Assembly (NCBI RefSeq): GCF_021991875.1 | Contig: NZ_JAHLKR010000019.1 | Coordinates: forward strand, 124,001 to 188,000 | Direction: 5' to 3' | Origin: Mycetohabitans sp. B8 | Lineage (GTDB): Bacteria > Pseudomonadota > Gammaproteobacteria > Burkholderiales > Burkholderiaceae | Length of the DNA: 64,000 nt | Part shown: positions 31,601-40,021 of the stretch, one piece after another | Layout of the letters: each line of letters begins with the position of its first letter | Numbering within the stretch: the stretch's first letter is position 1 | Translations under genes and position numbers: made by a program | The notes under the pieces: model-generated | Databases searched by the model: none | What the model was told of the DNA's origin: nothing | What the model saw: only the letters and a program-made list of their open reading frames with translations

Positions 31601-32115
31601 ATGTGATCACGGGTCTGATCAAGGCGAACATTCCGACGCGGGTGGCATTCCAGGTTTCGTCTAAGGTGGACTCGCGCACCATCCTGGATCAGATGGGTGC
31701 GGAATCGCTGCTCGGCCAAGGGGACATGCTGTTCCTGCCGCCCGGCACCGGCTACCCGCAACGGGTCCATGGCGCCTTTGTCGCGGACGACGAAGTACAT
31801 CGCGTCGTCGAACATTTGAAACAGTTCGGTGAACCGGAATACGAGGAAGGCATCCTGGCTGGCGTGCCCGGCGACGGAGCGGCCACGGACCTGTTCGGCG
31901 AGGCGCCCGATACGGAGGCCGATCCGCTGTATGATGAGGCCGTGGCATTCGTGTTGCGCAGCCGCCGCGCGTCGATTTCATCGGTGCAACGGCAGTTGCG
32001 CATCGGCTACAACCGCGCTGCCCGCTTGGTCGAGCAAATGGAAGCGGCCTCACTGGTGTCGTCAATGGGAGTCAATGGCAGCCGTGAAGTGCTCGCGCCG
32101 GCGCCCACGGACTGA
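28684..32115 (+). CDS. ftsK: DNA translocase FtsK with long Pro-rich linker
   Basis: Hexameric DNA pump coupling chromosome segregation to division. Of 1143 residues, the first 100 hold about three hydrophobic segments ([45 protein letters not shown]), fewer than the usual four and on a shorter N-terminus. Residues 120-660 are a Pro/Ala/Ser-rich linker with a hexapeptide repeat near 574-609. The motor domain has Walker A GTTGSGKS at about 807-814 and Walker [13 protein letters not shown]. The C-terminal winged-helix gamma domain ([19 protein letters not shown]) is intact. No clear ribosome site precedes ATG 28684. Burkholderia-type genomes can carry two FtsK paralogues, and this may be the second. 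Confidence 0.9.
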   Translation: MLSVVLGGFGFSTAWLIVLAWRLARALWPGSAGLQGPGTIRLWLSAVVVLVTSSALEARLATHAAYDTIGRASAASLAALLGTPASIVVFTLLWIAALPWLFGAQWPQCLAYLDRTFGLGIGIGTRHTLRDERHKRPSRRPTGSDEMHSPRESHFCVLGDGDFGPNDTRGKRASASRWPDARRVPKYLGMTRGFTGPSPNARFESVGPAASHHSHGRGPAIASSAATLSPTVSPMAPPAPYAVPAPGASKVLTRGSNTPLNRGETLRVTIPALLTRPAVPPYAVHWRAVPRTAVPNGDEARRMTPCGGTPAAPAPRQAPSRTPPRPYRPSDNYLERAAAQHGSPASGPAQLDGVFAPLPAPPAPPSIVAALRAIEQQAAQWTVPAGASLDRRAGRNGNTATAMPAAPVPVASPLAQPSSESAAMPHDPAPSTLAPMSAVTSSSACAAPRFDPDPPRPAAAPPDAATSESAPTLLAQSLSESASPPRVPLPPACAETPLDTLQSPELSVDAPAVDPISVDTRSAPPWVQTPTDPLPSVSALPPAALPSVIPPTARVAAVADAVCVSAPLPASAPLPTLEPLPTPEPLPTPEPLPTPEPLPTPEPMPTPGPMSSPDGGAPISAMVPATPDETLPAASPAPKHHTFPCQASAASPIELPTLALLASDSDIIEPVSEAALAATGQLIEQRLKEFKVPVSVIGASAGPVITRFEIEPALGVRGSQIVGLMKDLSRGLGLTSIRVVETIPGKTCMGLELPNARRQVIRLADILASREYAGSASQLTLALGKDITGEPVVTDLARAPHMLVAGTTGSGKSVAINAMIVSLLYKATPRDVRLIMIDPKMLELSVYEGIPHLLAPVVTDMKLAANALTWCVAEMEKRYRLMSALGVRNLAGFNQKIADAEQAGRKLGNPFSLTPDAPEPLTLLPMIVVVIDELADLMMVSGKKIEELIARLAQKARAAGIHLILATQRPSVDVITGLIKANIPTRVAFQVSSKVDSRTILDQMGAESLLGQGDMLFLPPGTGYPQRVHGAFVADDEVHRVVEHLKQFGEPEYEEGILAGVPGDGAATDLFGEAPDTEADPLYDEAVAFVLRSRRASISSVQRQLRIGYNRAARLVEQMEAASLVSSMGVNGSREVLAPAPTD
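30403..30510 (+). repeat. 18-bp tandem repeat, six units, inside ftsK
   Basis: Six units of 18 bases, consensus CTGCCCACGCCCGAGCCG; the second to fifth are identical, the first and last differ slightly. They encode LPTPEP six times in the linker. The in-frame period of 18 means unit gain or loss would leave the gene open, so copy number may vary between strains. Confidence 0.95.
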
Positions 32116-32182
32116 GCCGTCGCACCCGTGCCGCGCGCCCCTCGACGCGCGCCGCCGTTCTCGAGACGGCACCCTGCCCCGT

Positions 32183-32520
32183 CTACGCGCCTGGCTCGTT
32201 AAGCGGAACGAATGCAAAAAATGCCGGCGAGCCCATTTCCAGCCGCTTGGGACAGGCTTCAACAAGCCGGTCTGCGTGTCGCGCGCGAACAGGTACGCTG
32301 TATCGCCCAGCGGGTTGCCCACGATCAGCCACCGCCCGCTCGGGTCAATCCGGAATTCGCGCGGCGTGCTGCCCAGGCTCGACTGGCGGCCCACGAGGCT
32401 CAGGCGGCCGTGGTCGGCATCGACCGAATAGATAACGATCTCATTGGCATCACCGCAGTTGGTCGCATACAGGAAGCGGCCGCCTTCATGTCGTTGTGCA
32501 CCTGGCCTGCGTGGGCGGGC
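32183..32520 (-). pseudogene. Decayed lactonase/6-phosphogluconolactonase-like gene (C-terminal part)
   Basis: Minus-strand frame contains GGRFLYATNCGDANEIVIYS, then DPSGRWLIVGNPLGDT and TQTGLLKPV, the beta-propeller repeats of the YbhE lactonase family. A frameshift near 32245 moves the end into another frame, which reads EMGSPAFFAFVPLNEPGA before the stop at 32183. A second shift lies near 32495, beyond which SFQVIDHFALDG can be followed but not the true N-terminus. At least two frameshifts and loss of the first propeller blades make this a pseudogene. Confidence 0.75.
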
Positions 32521-32995
32521 TGGGTGCCGATGACACCGCTTGGGCCATCCAATGCGAAATGGTCGATCACCTGAAAGGATCTGGACGGAACCCAACGTTG
32601 AGCGTGGTCGCGCAAAGCTATCGCGACGAAGCCGGCGGCAATGACCTGGAGGCCAGCGTATTGCCAAGACCGCTGCAGGCAACGGCCACGCTCGTTCCGC
32701 GCTCAATGCGCCGCAATAAGCGACACGCTCGGCAGCGGGCGCCAAAGTGGCTGTTGGCGACGCGAAAAATCCGCGGCAAGGCGCAAAATTACATTGCGTT
32801 TGCCCCAGTGCTGACCCATTTGCTGCATTGCACCAGAGCGCAAATGTCCGATATGATTGGATATCAGGATTGGACACGTCATCCTGCGCCCGGCCGCCCG
32901 CGTGTCTAGCGCGGGCAACGAGCAGTGCTCGGCTTCGACCAGCGCCGTACCGATGGCAGCGGGAATCGACCCACATGCCGTAACATGGAGCAAGG
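32521..32995. other. Intergenic region upstream of phaZ
   Basis: About 475 bases. The left part may be further eroded remains of the lactonase gene on the minus strand, but the frames are too broken to follow. The right part should hold the phaZ promoter. AGCAAGG lies just before the phaZ start. Confidence 0.35.
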
Positions 32996-34258
32996 ATGCT
33001 CTACCAATTTCACGAATTCCAGCGCGCGCTGCTGAGCCCGCTGACTGCCTGGGCGCAATCTGCGTCGAAATCGTTCGCGAATCCGGCCAGTCCGCTCGCC
33101 TATGTCCCTGGCGCATCGCGCTGGGCCGCCGCCTACGAGTTGCTATACCGGCTCGGCAAGGACTACGAACGTCCCGAATTTAACATCAAGCAAATCGAGA
33201 AGGACGGCCGCAGCATCCCGGTCGTCGAACAGACGATTCTGGACAAACCGTTTTGCCGGCTGCTGCGCTTCAAGCGGTATTCCGACGACAGCGACGCCGT
33301 ATCGCAACTGAAGCATGAACCGGTCGTGCTGGTCTGTGCACCGCTGTCCGGACATCACGCGACGCTGTTGCGCGACACGGTGCGCACGCTGCTGCAGGAC
33401 CACAAGGTCTACATCACCGACTGGGTCGATGCACGGATGGTGCCGTTCGAGGCCGGCGCATTCCATCTGGACGACTACGTCGAGTACATTCAGGACTTTA
33501 TCCGACACATCGGCGCGAAAAACCTGCACGTGATCTCAGTATGCCAGCCGACGGTGCCAGTGCTCGCGGCGATCTCGCTGATGGCCAGCCGCGGCGAGGA
33601 CACGCCGTGCACGATGACGATGATGGGCGGGCCGATCGATGCCCGCAAGAGCCCGACATCGGTGAACTCGCTGGCAACCCAGCACTCGTACGAGTGGTTC
33701 GAGAACAATGTGATTTATACAGTGCCGTCGAACTACCCGGGCGTGGGCCGCAAAGTTTATCCGGGTTTTCTGCAGCACGCCGGGTTCGTTGCAATGAACC
33801 CGGAACGGCATGTGCAATCGCATTGGGAATTCTTCGAGAACCTAGTACGCGGCGACGAAGACGATGCCGAAGCGCATCGCCGCTTCTACGACGAATACAA
33901 CGCCGTGCTGGACATGGCGGCAGAATATTACTTGGAAACGATCCGCATCGTGTTTCAGGAATTCCGGCTTGCGCAAGGCACCTGGGCCGTCAACGGCGAG
34001 CCGGTGCGTCCGCAGGACATCGCCGATACCGCGCTCTTGACGATCGAGGGCGCGCTGGATGACATCTCCGGCTGTGGACAGACGCGCGCTGCCCACACGC
34101 TGTGCACCGGCATTGCGTCAGCGTCACGCCGACATTTCACCGCGGAGCAATGCGGTCACTACGGGATCTTCTCGGGACGGCGCTGGCGCACGATCATCTA
34201 TCCGCAGATCCGTGAGTTCATCTATGAGCATGATCACGAGGCTGCGGTGCAGGCGTAG
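32996..34258 (+). CDS. phaZ: Intracellular polyhydroxyalkanoate depolymerase
   Basis: Breaks down stored polyhydroxybutyrate granules to hydroxybutyrate units. The 420-residue protein matches the PhaZ1 type of Ralstonia/Burkholderia, with an alpha/beta hydrolase fold and a lipase-box-like VISVCQPTVPVLAA in which Cys (about residue 183) replaces the usual nucleophilic Ser. Other blocks are APLSGHHATLLRDTVRTLL, the ITDWVDARMVP strand and the C-terminal HYGIFSGRRWRTIIYP with the catalytic His. No pha synthesis genes are adjacent. Confidence 0.93.
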   Translation: MLYQFHEFQRALLSPLTAWAQSASKSFANPASPLAYVPGASRWAAAYELLYRLGKDYERPEFNIKQIEKDGRSIPVVEQTILDKPFCRLLRFKRYSDDSDAVSQLKHEPVVLVCAPLSGHHATLLRDTVRTLLQDHKVYITDWVDARMVPFEAGAFHLDDYVEYIQDFIRHIGAKNLHVISVCQPTVPVLAAISLMASRGEDTPCTMTMMGGPIDARKSPTSVNSLATQHSYEWFENNVIYTVPSNYPGVGRKVYPGFLQHAGFVAMNPERHVQSHWEFFENLVRGDEDDAEAHRRFYDEYNAVLDMAAEYYLETIRIVFQEFRLAQGTWAVNGEPVRPQDIADTALLTIEGALDDISGCGQTRAAHTLCTGIASASRRHFTAEQCGHYGIFSGRRWRTIIYPQIREFIYEHDHEAAVQA

Positions 34259-34404
34259 CGCCGATGCGGCCGGCTCTCCAACATGGGCAGCCGCGAACAA
34301 AGTCGGCACGTTACCCAGACGTGGGTCTCGCACCGGACGCGCCGCATCTGGGTTGCCGGACCTATCAGCGGCACGGGCGTTCAGGCAACGAAAAAACTGA
34401 GCCG

Positions 34405-35637
34405 TTACTTTTGATGGGGCGATTCGGACTCCTCCGGTGCGTTGTCCTCTATGTTACCCTGAGCAAATAAGGGCTGGTAAAAGGCCCGGGGCGCTTGATC
34501 GAGGGGAATGTACAGTGATTGGAGTCGCTTGGTTGCTCTACCGTTCTCCGATTCCGTTTGCTGGCGCTTTATGCCTGCGTGAGTTTGCAATGGCACGCTA
34601 TCCGTGGCCGCACTTCGAGACGCATCCAAAGTCTGCGTCGCATCTGCGCGCGAGACGTCCGAAGCTGCGTGTTGGATCAAGCTTAGCCTGATGCCTTCGG
34701 CGAACGCCTCATCGTCGGCGTCTTGTATTTCCTTTTCGGACGGCTTTTCCTTCGCGTCCAACTTTTCACGAATCTTTTGCTGTTTCTCGCTCAAATAGGC
34801 ATCAAAATTTGGGGGACTAACGGTATTTTCCCGCTGCGACGACAGCGGAACGACTCGTCTGCGTGGCCTGCGCGGCGGAACCACCCCATTATTTGGTCGT
34901 GGCGGCACGTCCTCAAGCCTTGGAGGCGTAGCGTATCTTGTGGACGGAGGCTGCGGCATTGGCATACTGGGGTTGATGCCCGGCCCTTGGAACATCTGCT
35001 GCGGCACACCGTGATTGGCAAACGCTGACATCGCGTACTCGGCGCTGTTCGGTTCATGCCAGCCTGCCGCCATCGGAACACTACCGTGGCCAGGCCAGGC
35101 AGGCGCCGGCACGTTGCCACTGCCAGACCCGTATGGACCGTACGACAGCATAATTGCACTACTGGGTACCGCCGTCATGGGGACGTCGCCCAACAAACGC
35201 GAAATGGCAGACACAATCGATGACTGCGGCGGCGGTAGGACGACGACCATGTGGCTTAAAGGCTGATAAGGCGCCGACATCACCAACGGGCTATGGCCCC
35301 CCATCGGGGTGAACCGTGATGGCGTCCCGCTCTCAAGTGGCGGCCCGAATCGCGGCGCTGTAGAAAAGCTTATGGCATTGCCGTGTCCCCAAACATGAGG
35401 TGGGTGGGTGCCTTGCATCGCGCCGCCCGTACTTGGAGAGGATATATTCCACTGCGCTGGTTCGGACGGTAGCGCGGCAGCACGCAGACGCGAGCCATAC
35501 TTTTTCAACCCGCTTAGCAATGCAGAAACCCCGGCACGCCCTGGGGTGACGCCCGGCTTGTCATCAGAAGCCGAACGTAGACTTCGCAACGGTGGCAAAG
35601 CCCATCCAGACACATTCAGTTTTGGCCTGTCAATCAT
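34405..35637 (-). CDS. Pro/Ser-rich protein with UIM-like motif (candidate effector)
   Basis: I recognise no family. The 410-residue protein has a basic N-terminus without a Sec signal, a Pro/Gly/Ser-rich middle (about 60-250) that is probably unstructured, a PPRRPRRRVVP basic patch near 255, and a charged helical region (FDAYLSEKQQKIREKLDAKE). Next comes DADDEAFAEGIRLSL, which resembles the eukaryotic ubiquitin-interacting motif (acidic run, hydrophobic, two any, Ala, three any, Ser), with Gly in place of Ala. The end is polar and acidic. ATG 35637 has GGAG 5-6 bases upstream. It lies downstream of, and on the same strand as, the 406-residue protein with the hrpII-like box. Codon use is less GC-rich than core genes. 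An effector role is inference. Confidence 0.6.
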   Translation of the reverse strand: MIDRPKLNVSGWALPPLRSLRSASDDKPGVTPGRAGVSALLSGLKKYGSRLRAAALPSEPAQWNISSPSTGGAMQGTHPPHVWGHGNAISFSTAPRFGPPLESGTPSRFTPMGGHSPLVMSAPYQPLSHMVVVLPPPQSSIVSAISRLLGDVPMTAVPSSAIMLSYGPYGSGSGNVPAPAWPGHGSVPMAAGWHEPNSAEYAMSAFANHGVPQQMFQGPGINPSMPMPQPPSTRYATPPRLEDVPPRPNNGVVPPRRPRRRVVPLSSQRENTVSPPNFDAYLSEKQQKIREKLDAKEKPSEKEIQDADDEAFAEGIRLSLIQHAASDVSRADATQTLDASRSAATDSVPLQTHAGIKRQQTESENGRATKRLQSLYIPLDQAPRAFYQPLFAQGNIEDNAPEESESPHQK

Positions 35638-35923
35638 ACATGCTCCAATGATCGCGTCCTATTCGAATTGTGCGTTGCTGCCTGGCGCCACGCACGGCTT
35701 GAGTCACCACTTCTTTGAAGGTCCATGCGGTGCAGCGACGCCAATTCATCCCTACGCACTTCGGGCGAACCGGAGGTCCTGGACGGCTTAAACACTTGGG
35801 GCCAATTCGCACGCCTGCGGTACCGCGGCGTGATTTCGCAATGGCACTTTATTGGCGACCGTAATCGACACTCGCGTAGCATGCCGGCATGGGTACGCCT
35901 TCCCAGTTGGTTTGGGCTTCAAA

Positions 35924-37144
35924 TTAATCTGTCTCTTGGTCTGCCGAGAATACACTTGGCGCCAACTGCGGCTGATAGACGTTCCTACGGGTTTCGGTCA
36001 GCGGTCTATGCACCGGTACGCTCCTCTCCTGAGGGGGTAATATACGGCCCTTCCACTGCTCCTTCGATACATCATCGGGGAAATTAGCTTGTGACAGACT
36101 CGCGGACTGTGAGCGCCGTCCCAATGGCTTGTTAACAGGTGGGTGTTTCAGCGTCGAAGAGGACGGGACCGGGGGCATTTTCGCCGAGGCGGCTCCCCCC
36201 TGCTGGGGACGTAATCTACTTATCTTCCACTGCTCCTTCGATACATCGTCGGGGAGACTAGCTTGTGACGGACTCGCGGACTGTGAGCGCTGTCCCAATG
36301 GCTTGTTAACAGGTGTGTGTTTCAGCGTCGAAGAGGGCGGAACCGGGGGCGTTTTCGCGGAGGCGGCTCTCCCCTGCTGGGGACGTAGTGTACTGATCTT
36401 CCACCGCTCCTTCGATGCATCATCGGGGACATGAGCTTGTGGCCAATCCACCTCCTCCGAGCGCGGCTCCGGCGGCAAAAATTCACTGCACAATAGCATC
36501 TTCGCGGGATGGGGTTGCTGCAGCGATGGGAACGGCTCGTCTTCGTCTAAAGATGCGGTGTCATCTTTCCACCTGGGAACACCGAACGACTGGAATGGGC
36601 CATTAGGCCCGTCGGCACGTCCATCTTTCGGAAACGGTGCGATGACACCTCGTGCTGGCGCGTTCATGGGTGACGTCGCTTGCCCTCCCCAAGCCGAAGC
36701 GGCTTTGGGAATGAAGAAGCCGCGAAACATTCTTGCCACAGCAGCCGCGATTGCCTTGCAACGGGCCCACGGCACGGTTAAGAAGGGTGTGCTCGCCCGA
36801 CGCGGCATTTGCGCAAATGAAGGCATCCAGCGAGCGCTGGGGTGCTCCCCGGCGCCCAGCGCGGATGGGCGAACCGTCGGCTGCGGACCATATACGCCGG
36901 AGGCAGCAGGAAACGTCTGATTGCCTTCAACAAGAGCGCCGTGCGGACTGAACGCCGCAGGCCTTCCTACAGGCGGTTGAGCGCGCATGTGCTTAGATCG
37001 GGCCAACATTTTCAAAGCCGTCAGCGGCCCGTTGGATGCGGAGGGGCTCGAAGGACACGGTGTGCTCGCAAAGGAACGCTCATTGAGCCATTGCGGCAAC
37101 AGCGCTGCTGAGCGGGGAAGTATCGCGACGCGGTCGTTGTACAA
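35924..37144 (-). CDS. Pro/Ser-rich repeat protein, likely type III effector candidate
   Basis: No known family. The start is TTG 37144, supported by AGGAG about 7 bases upstream. The 406-residue protein begins with a Ser/Pro-rich polar leader lacking a Sec signal. It has one short basic-hydrophobic stretch near 130-150 (KAIAAAVARMFRGFFIP), a charged middle, and then a repeat of 58 residues present about 2.3 times near 240-375. Each repeat holds DDVSKEQWKIS, a PPVP stretch, TLKHxPVNKPLG and RSQSAS. Such an N-terminus, disordered Pro-rich repeats and the upstream TTCG-N16-TTCG element all fit a type III effector. The composition is less GC-rich than the core. No enzymatic motif was seen. Confidence 0.6.
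   Translation of the reverse strand: MYNDRVAILPRSAALLPQWLNERSFASTPCPSSPSASNGPLTALKMLARSKHMRAQPPVGRPAAFSPHGALVEGNQTFPAASGVYGPQPTVRPSALGAGEHPSARWMPSFAQMPRRASTPFLTVPWARCKAIAAAVARMFRGFFIPKAASAWGGQATSPMNAPARGVIAPFPKDGRADGPNGPFQSFGVPRWKDDTASLDEDEPFPSLQQPHPAKMLLCSEFLPPEPRSEEVDWPQAHVPDDASKERWKISTLRPQQGRAASAKTPPVPPSSTLKHTPVNKPLGQRSQSASPSQASLPDDVSKEQWKISRLRPQQGGAASAKMPPVPSSSTLKHPPVNKPLGRRSQSASLSQANFPDDVSKEQWKGRILPPQERSVPVHRPLTETRRNVYQPQLAPSVFSADQETD
36050..36470 (-). repeat. 174-bp tandem repeat within the effector candidate
   Basis: The motif GATRCATCRTCGGGG recurs at 36066, 36240 and 36414, exactly 174 bases apart, and flanking sequence is nearly identical between the first two units. The period is 58 codons, so the frame is kept. 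The third unit is partial and more diverged. Close DNA identity points to recent duplication. Confidence 0.95.
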
Positions 37145-37188
37145 GTCTGACTCCTAACGCGGTGGTAAATAGAACACCACGCCCCGTC

Positions 37189-37249
37189 AGCTTAATCGCG
37201 GCATAGCACAACATCAGGTCACATCCGAACGGCGACGCCGGCAAGCGAA
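37189..37249 (-). promoter_or_regulatory. hrpII/PIP-box-like promoter upstream of the repeat protein
   Basis: On the minus strand 37249-37226 reads TTCG, 16 bases, TTCG, the exact hrpII-box spacing bound by HrpB-type AraC activators in Ralstonia. It also reads TTCGC-N15-TTCGG, one base from the PIP box TTCGC-N15-TTCGC. Thirty bases further on is TAAGCT (37194-37189), which fits the YANNNT -10 of PIP promoters. The start codon lies 45 bases beyond that. The pattern alone is expected about twice by chance in a window of this size on two strands; its position and spacing raise its weight. Confidence 0.55.
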
Positions 37250-37344
37250 TCAACGAACCCCTGTCTCGACGCACCGGGTAGAGCCTCGCAACCGCGACGG
37301 GCTTAAGCTTGACGCTGCCCCTGGTCACAACAGGGTCGCGATGC

Positions 37345-37977
37345 TCACCGATGCAGTAAGTACGCCAGCAACATATCCGTATTGAGCCGAACCATCTCGG
37401 CATGTTCATCGTCGTGGCCGAAATCGCGCCCCAGCGTCGCATACAGCGTATGCCGATTGGACACAATGTAATAGCCTAACCCGGAGATCGTCACATATAG
37501 GCGCATCGGATCGATGCCAGCCCGGAACAGCCCGGCGCGGTGCCCGCGCTCCAGGATGCCGGAAAGCGTCGCGAGCATCGGTGAAACGGTTTCACGAATC
37601 CGCGTCGACTTTTGCAGATACCGCGCCTCATGCAAGTTTTCGTTGTTCAGCAAGCGCAGCAGGTCAGGATGTTGACGATAGAACGCCCATATGAAGTGGG
37701 CAAGCCGCGTCATGGCCTCCACGGGCGCCAGTCCGTTCAGCTCCAGCGTGCGTTCCGCTTCGGCAAATCCTGTCAGCGCCTGCTCGAGCACTGCAGTGAA
37801 TAACTGCTCTTTGCTGCCGAAGTAGTAGTACAGCATCCGCTCATTGGTCTCGGCACGACGGGCGATCTGGTCCACGCGCGCGCCGGACAATCCGCCGTTC
37901 GCGAATTCTTCGGCAGCGGCGGCGAGAATGCGGCGTCTCGTGCCTTCGGGGTCCCTTTTGGTTCTCGGCTGGTTCAT
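37345..37977 (-). CDS. TetR/AcrR family transcriptional regulator
   Basis: A 210-residue DNA-binding repressor. The N-terminal helix-turn-helix is classic: TRRRILAAAAEEFANGGLSGARVDQIARRA followed at the end by MLYYYFGSKEQLFTAVLEQ. The C-terminal half (RLAHFIWAFYRQHPDLLRLL, GYYIVSNRHTL) resembles the RutR-like C-terminal domain, but the ligand cannot be inferred. ATG 37977 gives MNQPRTKRDPEGTR, a usual start; a longer form lacks support. No target gene is clearly paired; rnfB lies divergently 235 bases away. Confidence 0.9.
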   Translation of the reverse strand: MNQPRTKRDPEGTRRRILAAAAEEFANGGLSGARVDQIARRAETNERMLYYYFGSKEQLFTAVLEQALTGFAEAERTLELNGLAPVEAMTRLAHFIWAFYRQHPDLLRLLNNENLHEARYLQKSTRIRETVSPMLATLSGILERGHRAGLFRAGIDPMRLYVTISGLGYYIVSNRHTLYATLGRDFGHDDEHAEMVRLNTDMLLAYLLHR

Positions 37978-38211
37978 GTTCAGATCATGATGCAATGGCC
38001 ATGATGCACAAGCCGCGTTGACCGATCGCATCACCACCGGGTAGGCCCACGGCGACAGAAAACGGTGCGCCGCGCTAGGTTACTGTCCTAAGACTGACAC
38101 GGGAGCAGTGGGATTATGGCACGCGGGTCCAACGCCGCTATCGGAATAGGCGATAATTGCGTATTGATAAAATATGCGTCACGCTTCTCGACGCGTCCAG
38201 GTTCCAACACT

Positions 38212-39171
38212 GTGACTGCTTCTCCGTCGCTCACGGATCGGATCGACGATCTGCTTCCCCAAACCCAATGTACCAAATGCGGCTATAGCGGCTGCCGCCC
38301 CTATGCGCAAGCCGTTGCCGACGGCACGGCGAGCTACAACCAGTGTCCGCCCGGAGGACAGCAAGGCATCGCCCGGCTGGCGTCATTGCTCGACAAGCCG
38401 ATCATCCCGCTCAATCCGGCCAACGGCGTCGAGCGTGCACGGCCGCGTGCGGTAATCGATGAGACCGTATGCATCGGCTGTACGTTATGCATGCAGGCAT
38501 GCCCGGTCGACGCTATTGTCGGCGCGCCAAAACAGCTGCATACGGTGTTGGCAGATTGGTGCACCGGCTGTGACCTGTGCGTCGCGCCGTGCCCCGTCGA
38601 TTGTATCGAGATGGTTCCCGTGACCGGCACTGCCACCGGATGGGACGCATGGTCGCCGCAGCAGGCCGATGCGGCTCGACGCCGGCACGCGCAGCGTAAT
38701 GCGCGGCTCGACAGCGCGCGCGACGCCGCGCAACATCGCGCTGCCGCGCGTCGCGCGACGATGAGTCCGAGTGCCACACCGGTGCCGGAAGGGGCGTCGT
38801 GCGGCGCGGTACGGGAGGGTGCCGGTGCGGCACCCGGTCGCCCGCACGGCGCGACGCCCGCCGCTGTCGCCGCGGCCGGCATGCTGGCGTGCGAGCCAAC
38901 GGCGCCATCGCGGGACAATGCCGCCGCGCGAAAGCAGGCGATCATCCAGGCGGCGCTTGAGCGAGCCCGGAAGAAAAAAGAGGAACTGGCCGCCCAGGGG
39001 CTTGGGCCGCGCAACACAGCAGACGTCAGCCCGGCCGTGCAAGCGCAAATCGACGCGGCCGAGGCACGGCGGCGGCGCCTAGGATTGGACTCGGGCAAAC
39101 GAGCCACCCATGCATCGGAGCCGCCTCCGCCACCCGATGCGGGCAAAGGCGGCTCCGACACCGCTGCATGA
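38212..39171 (+). CDS. rnfB: Electron transport complex protein RnfB (ferredoxin type)
   Basis: An iron-sulfur protein of the Rnf/Rsx family. The first cluster ligands are CTKCGYSGC and NQCPPGG; two 4Fe-4S ferredoxin motifs follow ([16 protein letters not shown] and [17 protein letters not shown]). The N-terminal membrane segment of canonical RnfB is absent, as is usual for stand-alone Burkholderiales proteins. The C-terminal half is an Ala/Arg-rich, probably helical tail. GTG 38212 gives a start close to [11 protein letters not shown] as in relatives; ATG 38116 is possible and would add 32 residues. No other rnf genes are here. It precedes nth, the usual order. Confidence 0.88.
   Translation: MTASPSLTDRIDDLLPQTQCTKCGYSGCRPYAQAVADGTASYNQCPPGGQQGIARLASLLDKPIIPLNPANGVERARPRAVIDETVCIGCTLCMQACPVDAIVGAPKQLHTVLADWCTGCDLCVAPCPVDCIEMVPVTGTATGWDAWSPQQADAARRRHAQRNARLDSARDAAQHRAAARRATMSPSATPVPEGASCGAVREGAGAAPGRPHGATPAAVAAAGMLACEPTAPSRDNAAARKQAIIQAALERARKKKEELAAQGLGPRNTADVSPAVQAQIDAAEARRRRLGLDSGKRATHASEPPPPPDAGKGGSDTAA
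39115..39158 (+). repeat. Perfect 11-base inverted repeat at the end of rnfB
   Basis: TCGGAGCCGCC (39115-39125) pairs with GGCGGCTCCGA (39148-39158) around a 22-base loop, inside the last codons of rnfB and before nth. No T tract follows, so it is not a standard terminator, but it could attenuate read-through into nth. Confidence 0.6.
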
Positions 39172-39214
39172 TGCGCCGTGTGCGCCCCATTATCCCCTAA
39201 ATCGATGAATCTCC

Positions 39215-39859
39215 ATGAACGCCCAAAAGCGCCGCGCGATCTACGAGACGCTGCAAAGTCTGAATCCCCATCCGACGACGGAGCTGGAGTACACGACACC
39301 GTTTGAACTGCTGATCGCAGTGATGCTGTCAGCGCAGGCGACCGACGTCTCGGTCAACAAGGCGATGCGCCAGATGTTCCCAGTCGCCAACACGCCGAAA
39401 GCTATCCTGGCGCTCGGCGAGGACGGTGTGGCGCAGTACATCAAGACGATTGGACTGTACCGGACCAAGGCCAAGAACGTTATCGCGACCTGCAAAATCC
39501 TGCTCGACAAGCACCACGGCGAAGTGCCAGCGGATCGCGAAGCGCTCGAGGCTCTGCCTGGGGTGGGCCGCAAGACGGCGAACGTCGTGCTGAACACTGC
39601 ATTCGGGCATCCGACGATCGCCGTTGACACGCATATCTTCCGCGTCGCGAACCGCACCAGGCTGGCACCCGGCAAAGACGTGCGAGCGGTGGAAGCAGCG
39701 CTGGAAAAGCTCACGCCAGCCGAATTCCGGCATGACGCGCACCACTGGCTGATCCTGCACGGCCGCTACGTCTGCCGCGCGCGGCTGCCTGAATGTTGGC
39801 ATTGCGCGATCGAGCCGCTGTGCGAATTCAAGAGCAAGACACCCGCTCCCACTCAATGA
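39215..39859 (+). CDS. nth: Endonuclease III
   Basis: DNA glycosylase/AP lyase removing oxidised pyrimidines. The 214-residue protein has the helix-hairpin-helix LPGVGRKTANVVLN with catalytic Lys, the GPD-type loop with catalytic Asp in TIAVDTHIFRVANR, and the C-terminal 4Fe-4S ligands CRARLPECWHCAIEPLC with the exact C-X6-C-X2-C-X5-C spacing. It follows rnfB by 43 bases. Confidence 0.97.
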   Translation: MNAQKRRAIYETLQSLNPHPTTELEYTTPFELLIAVMLSAQATDVSVNKAMRQMFPVANTPKAILALGEDGVAQYIKTIGLYRTKAKNVIATCKILLDKHHGEVPADREALEALPGVGRKTANVVLNTAFGHPTIAVDTHIFRVANRTRLAPGKDVRAVEAALEKLTPAEFRHDAHHWLILHGRYVCRARLPECWHCAIEPLCEFKSKTPAPTQ

Positions 39860-40021
39860 TGCAACGATTGCCGCAAAAGCCCCGCGGATGCACTGATCCG
39901 ACGCTTGCGTCGTGGCTGTACAGCAATGAGCATAGCGGTGCGACGGTGCGGCACCACGACAACGCTCGGCGTACAATAAGAAAATTGCGCAGTTGCGCGT
40001 GCCAAGCGGTTCCAGTGCCTG

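Noticed and set aside
36050-36470. Possible insertion or duplication outside a gene
   Set aside because: The 174-base repeats keep the reading frame and lie within an open frame of 406 residues.
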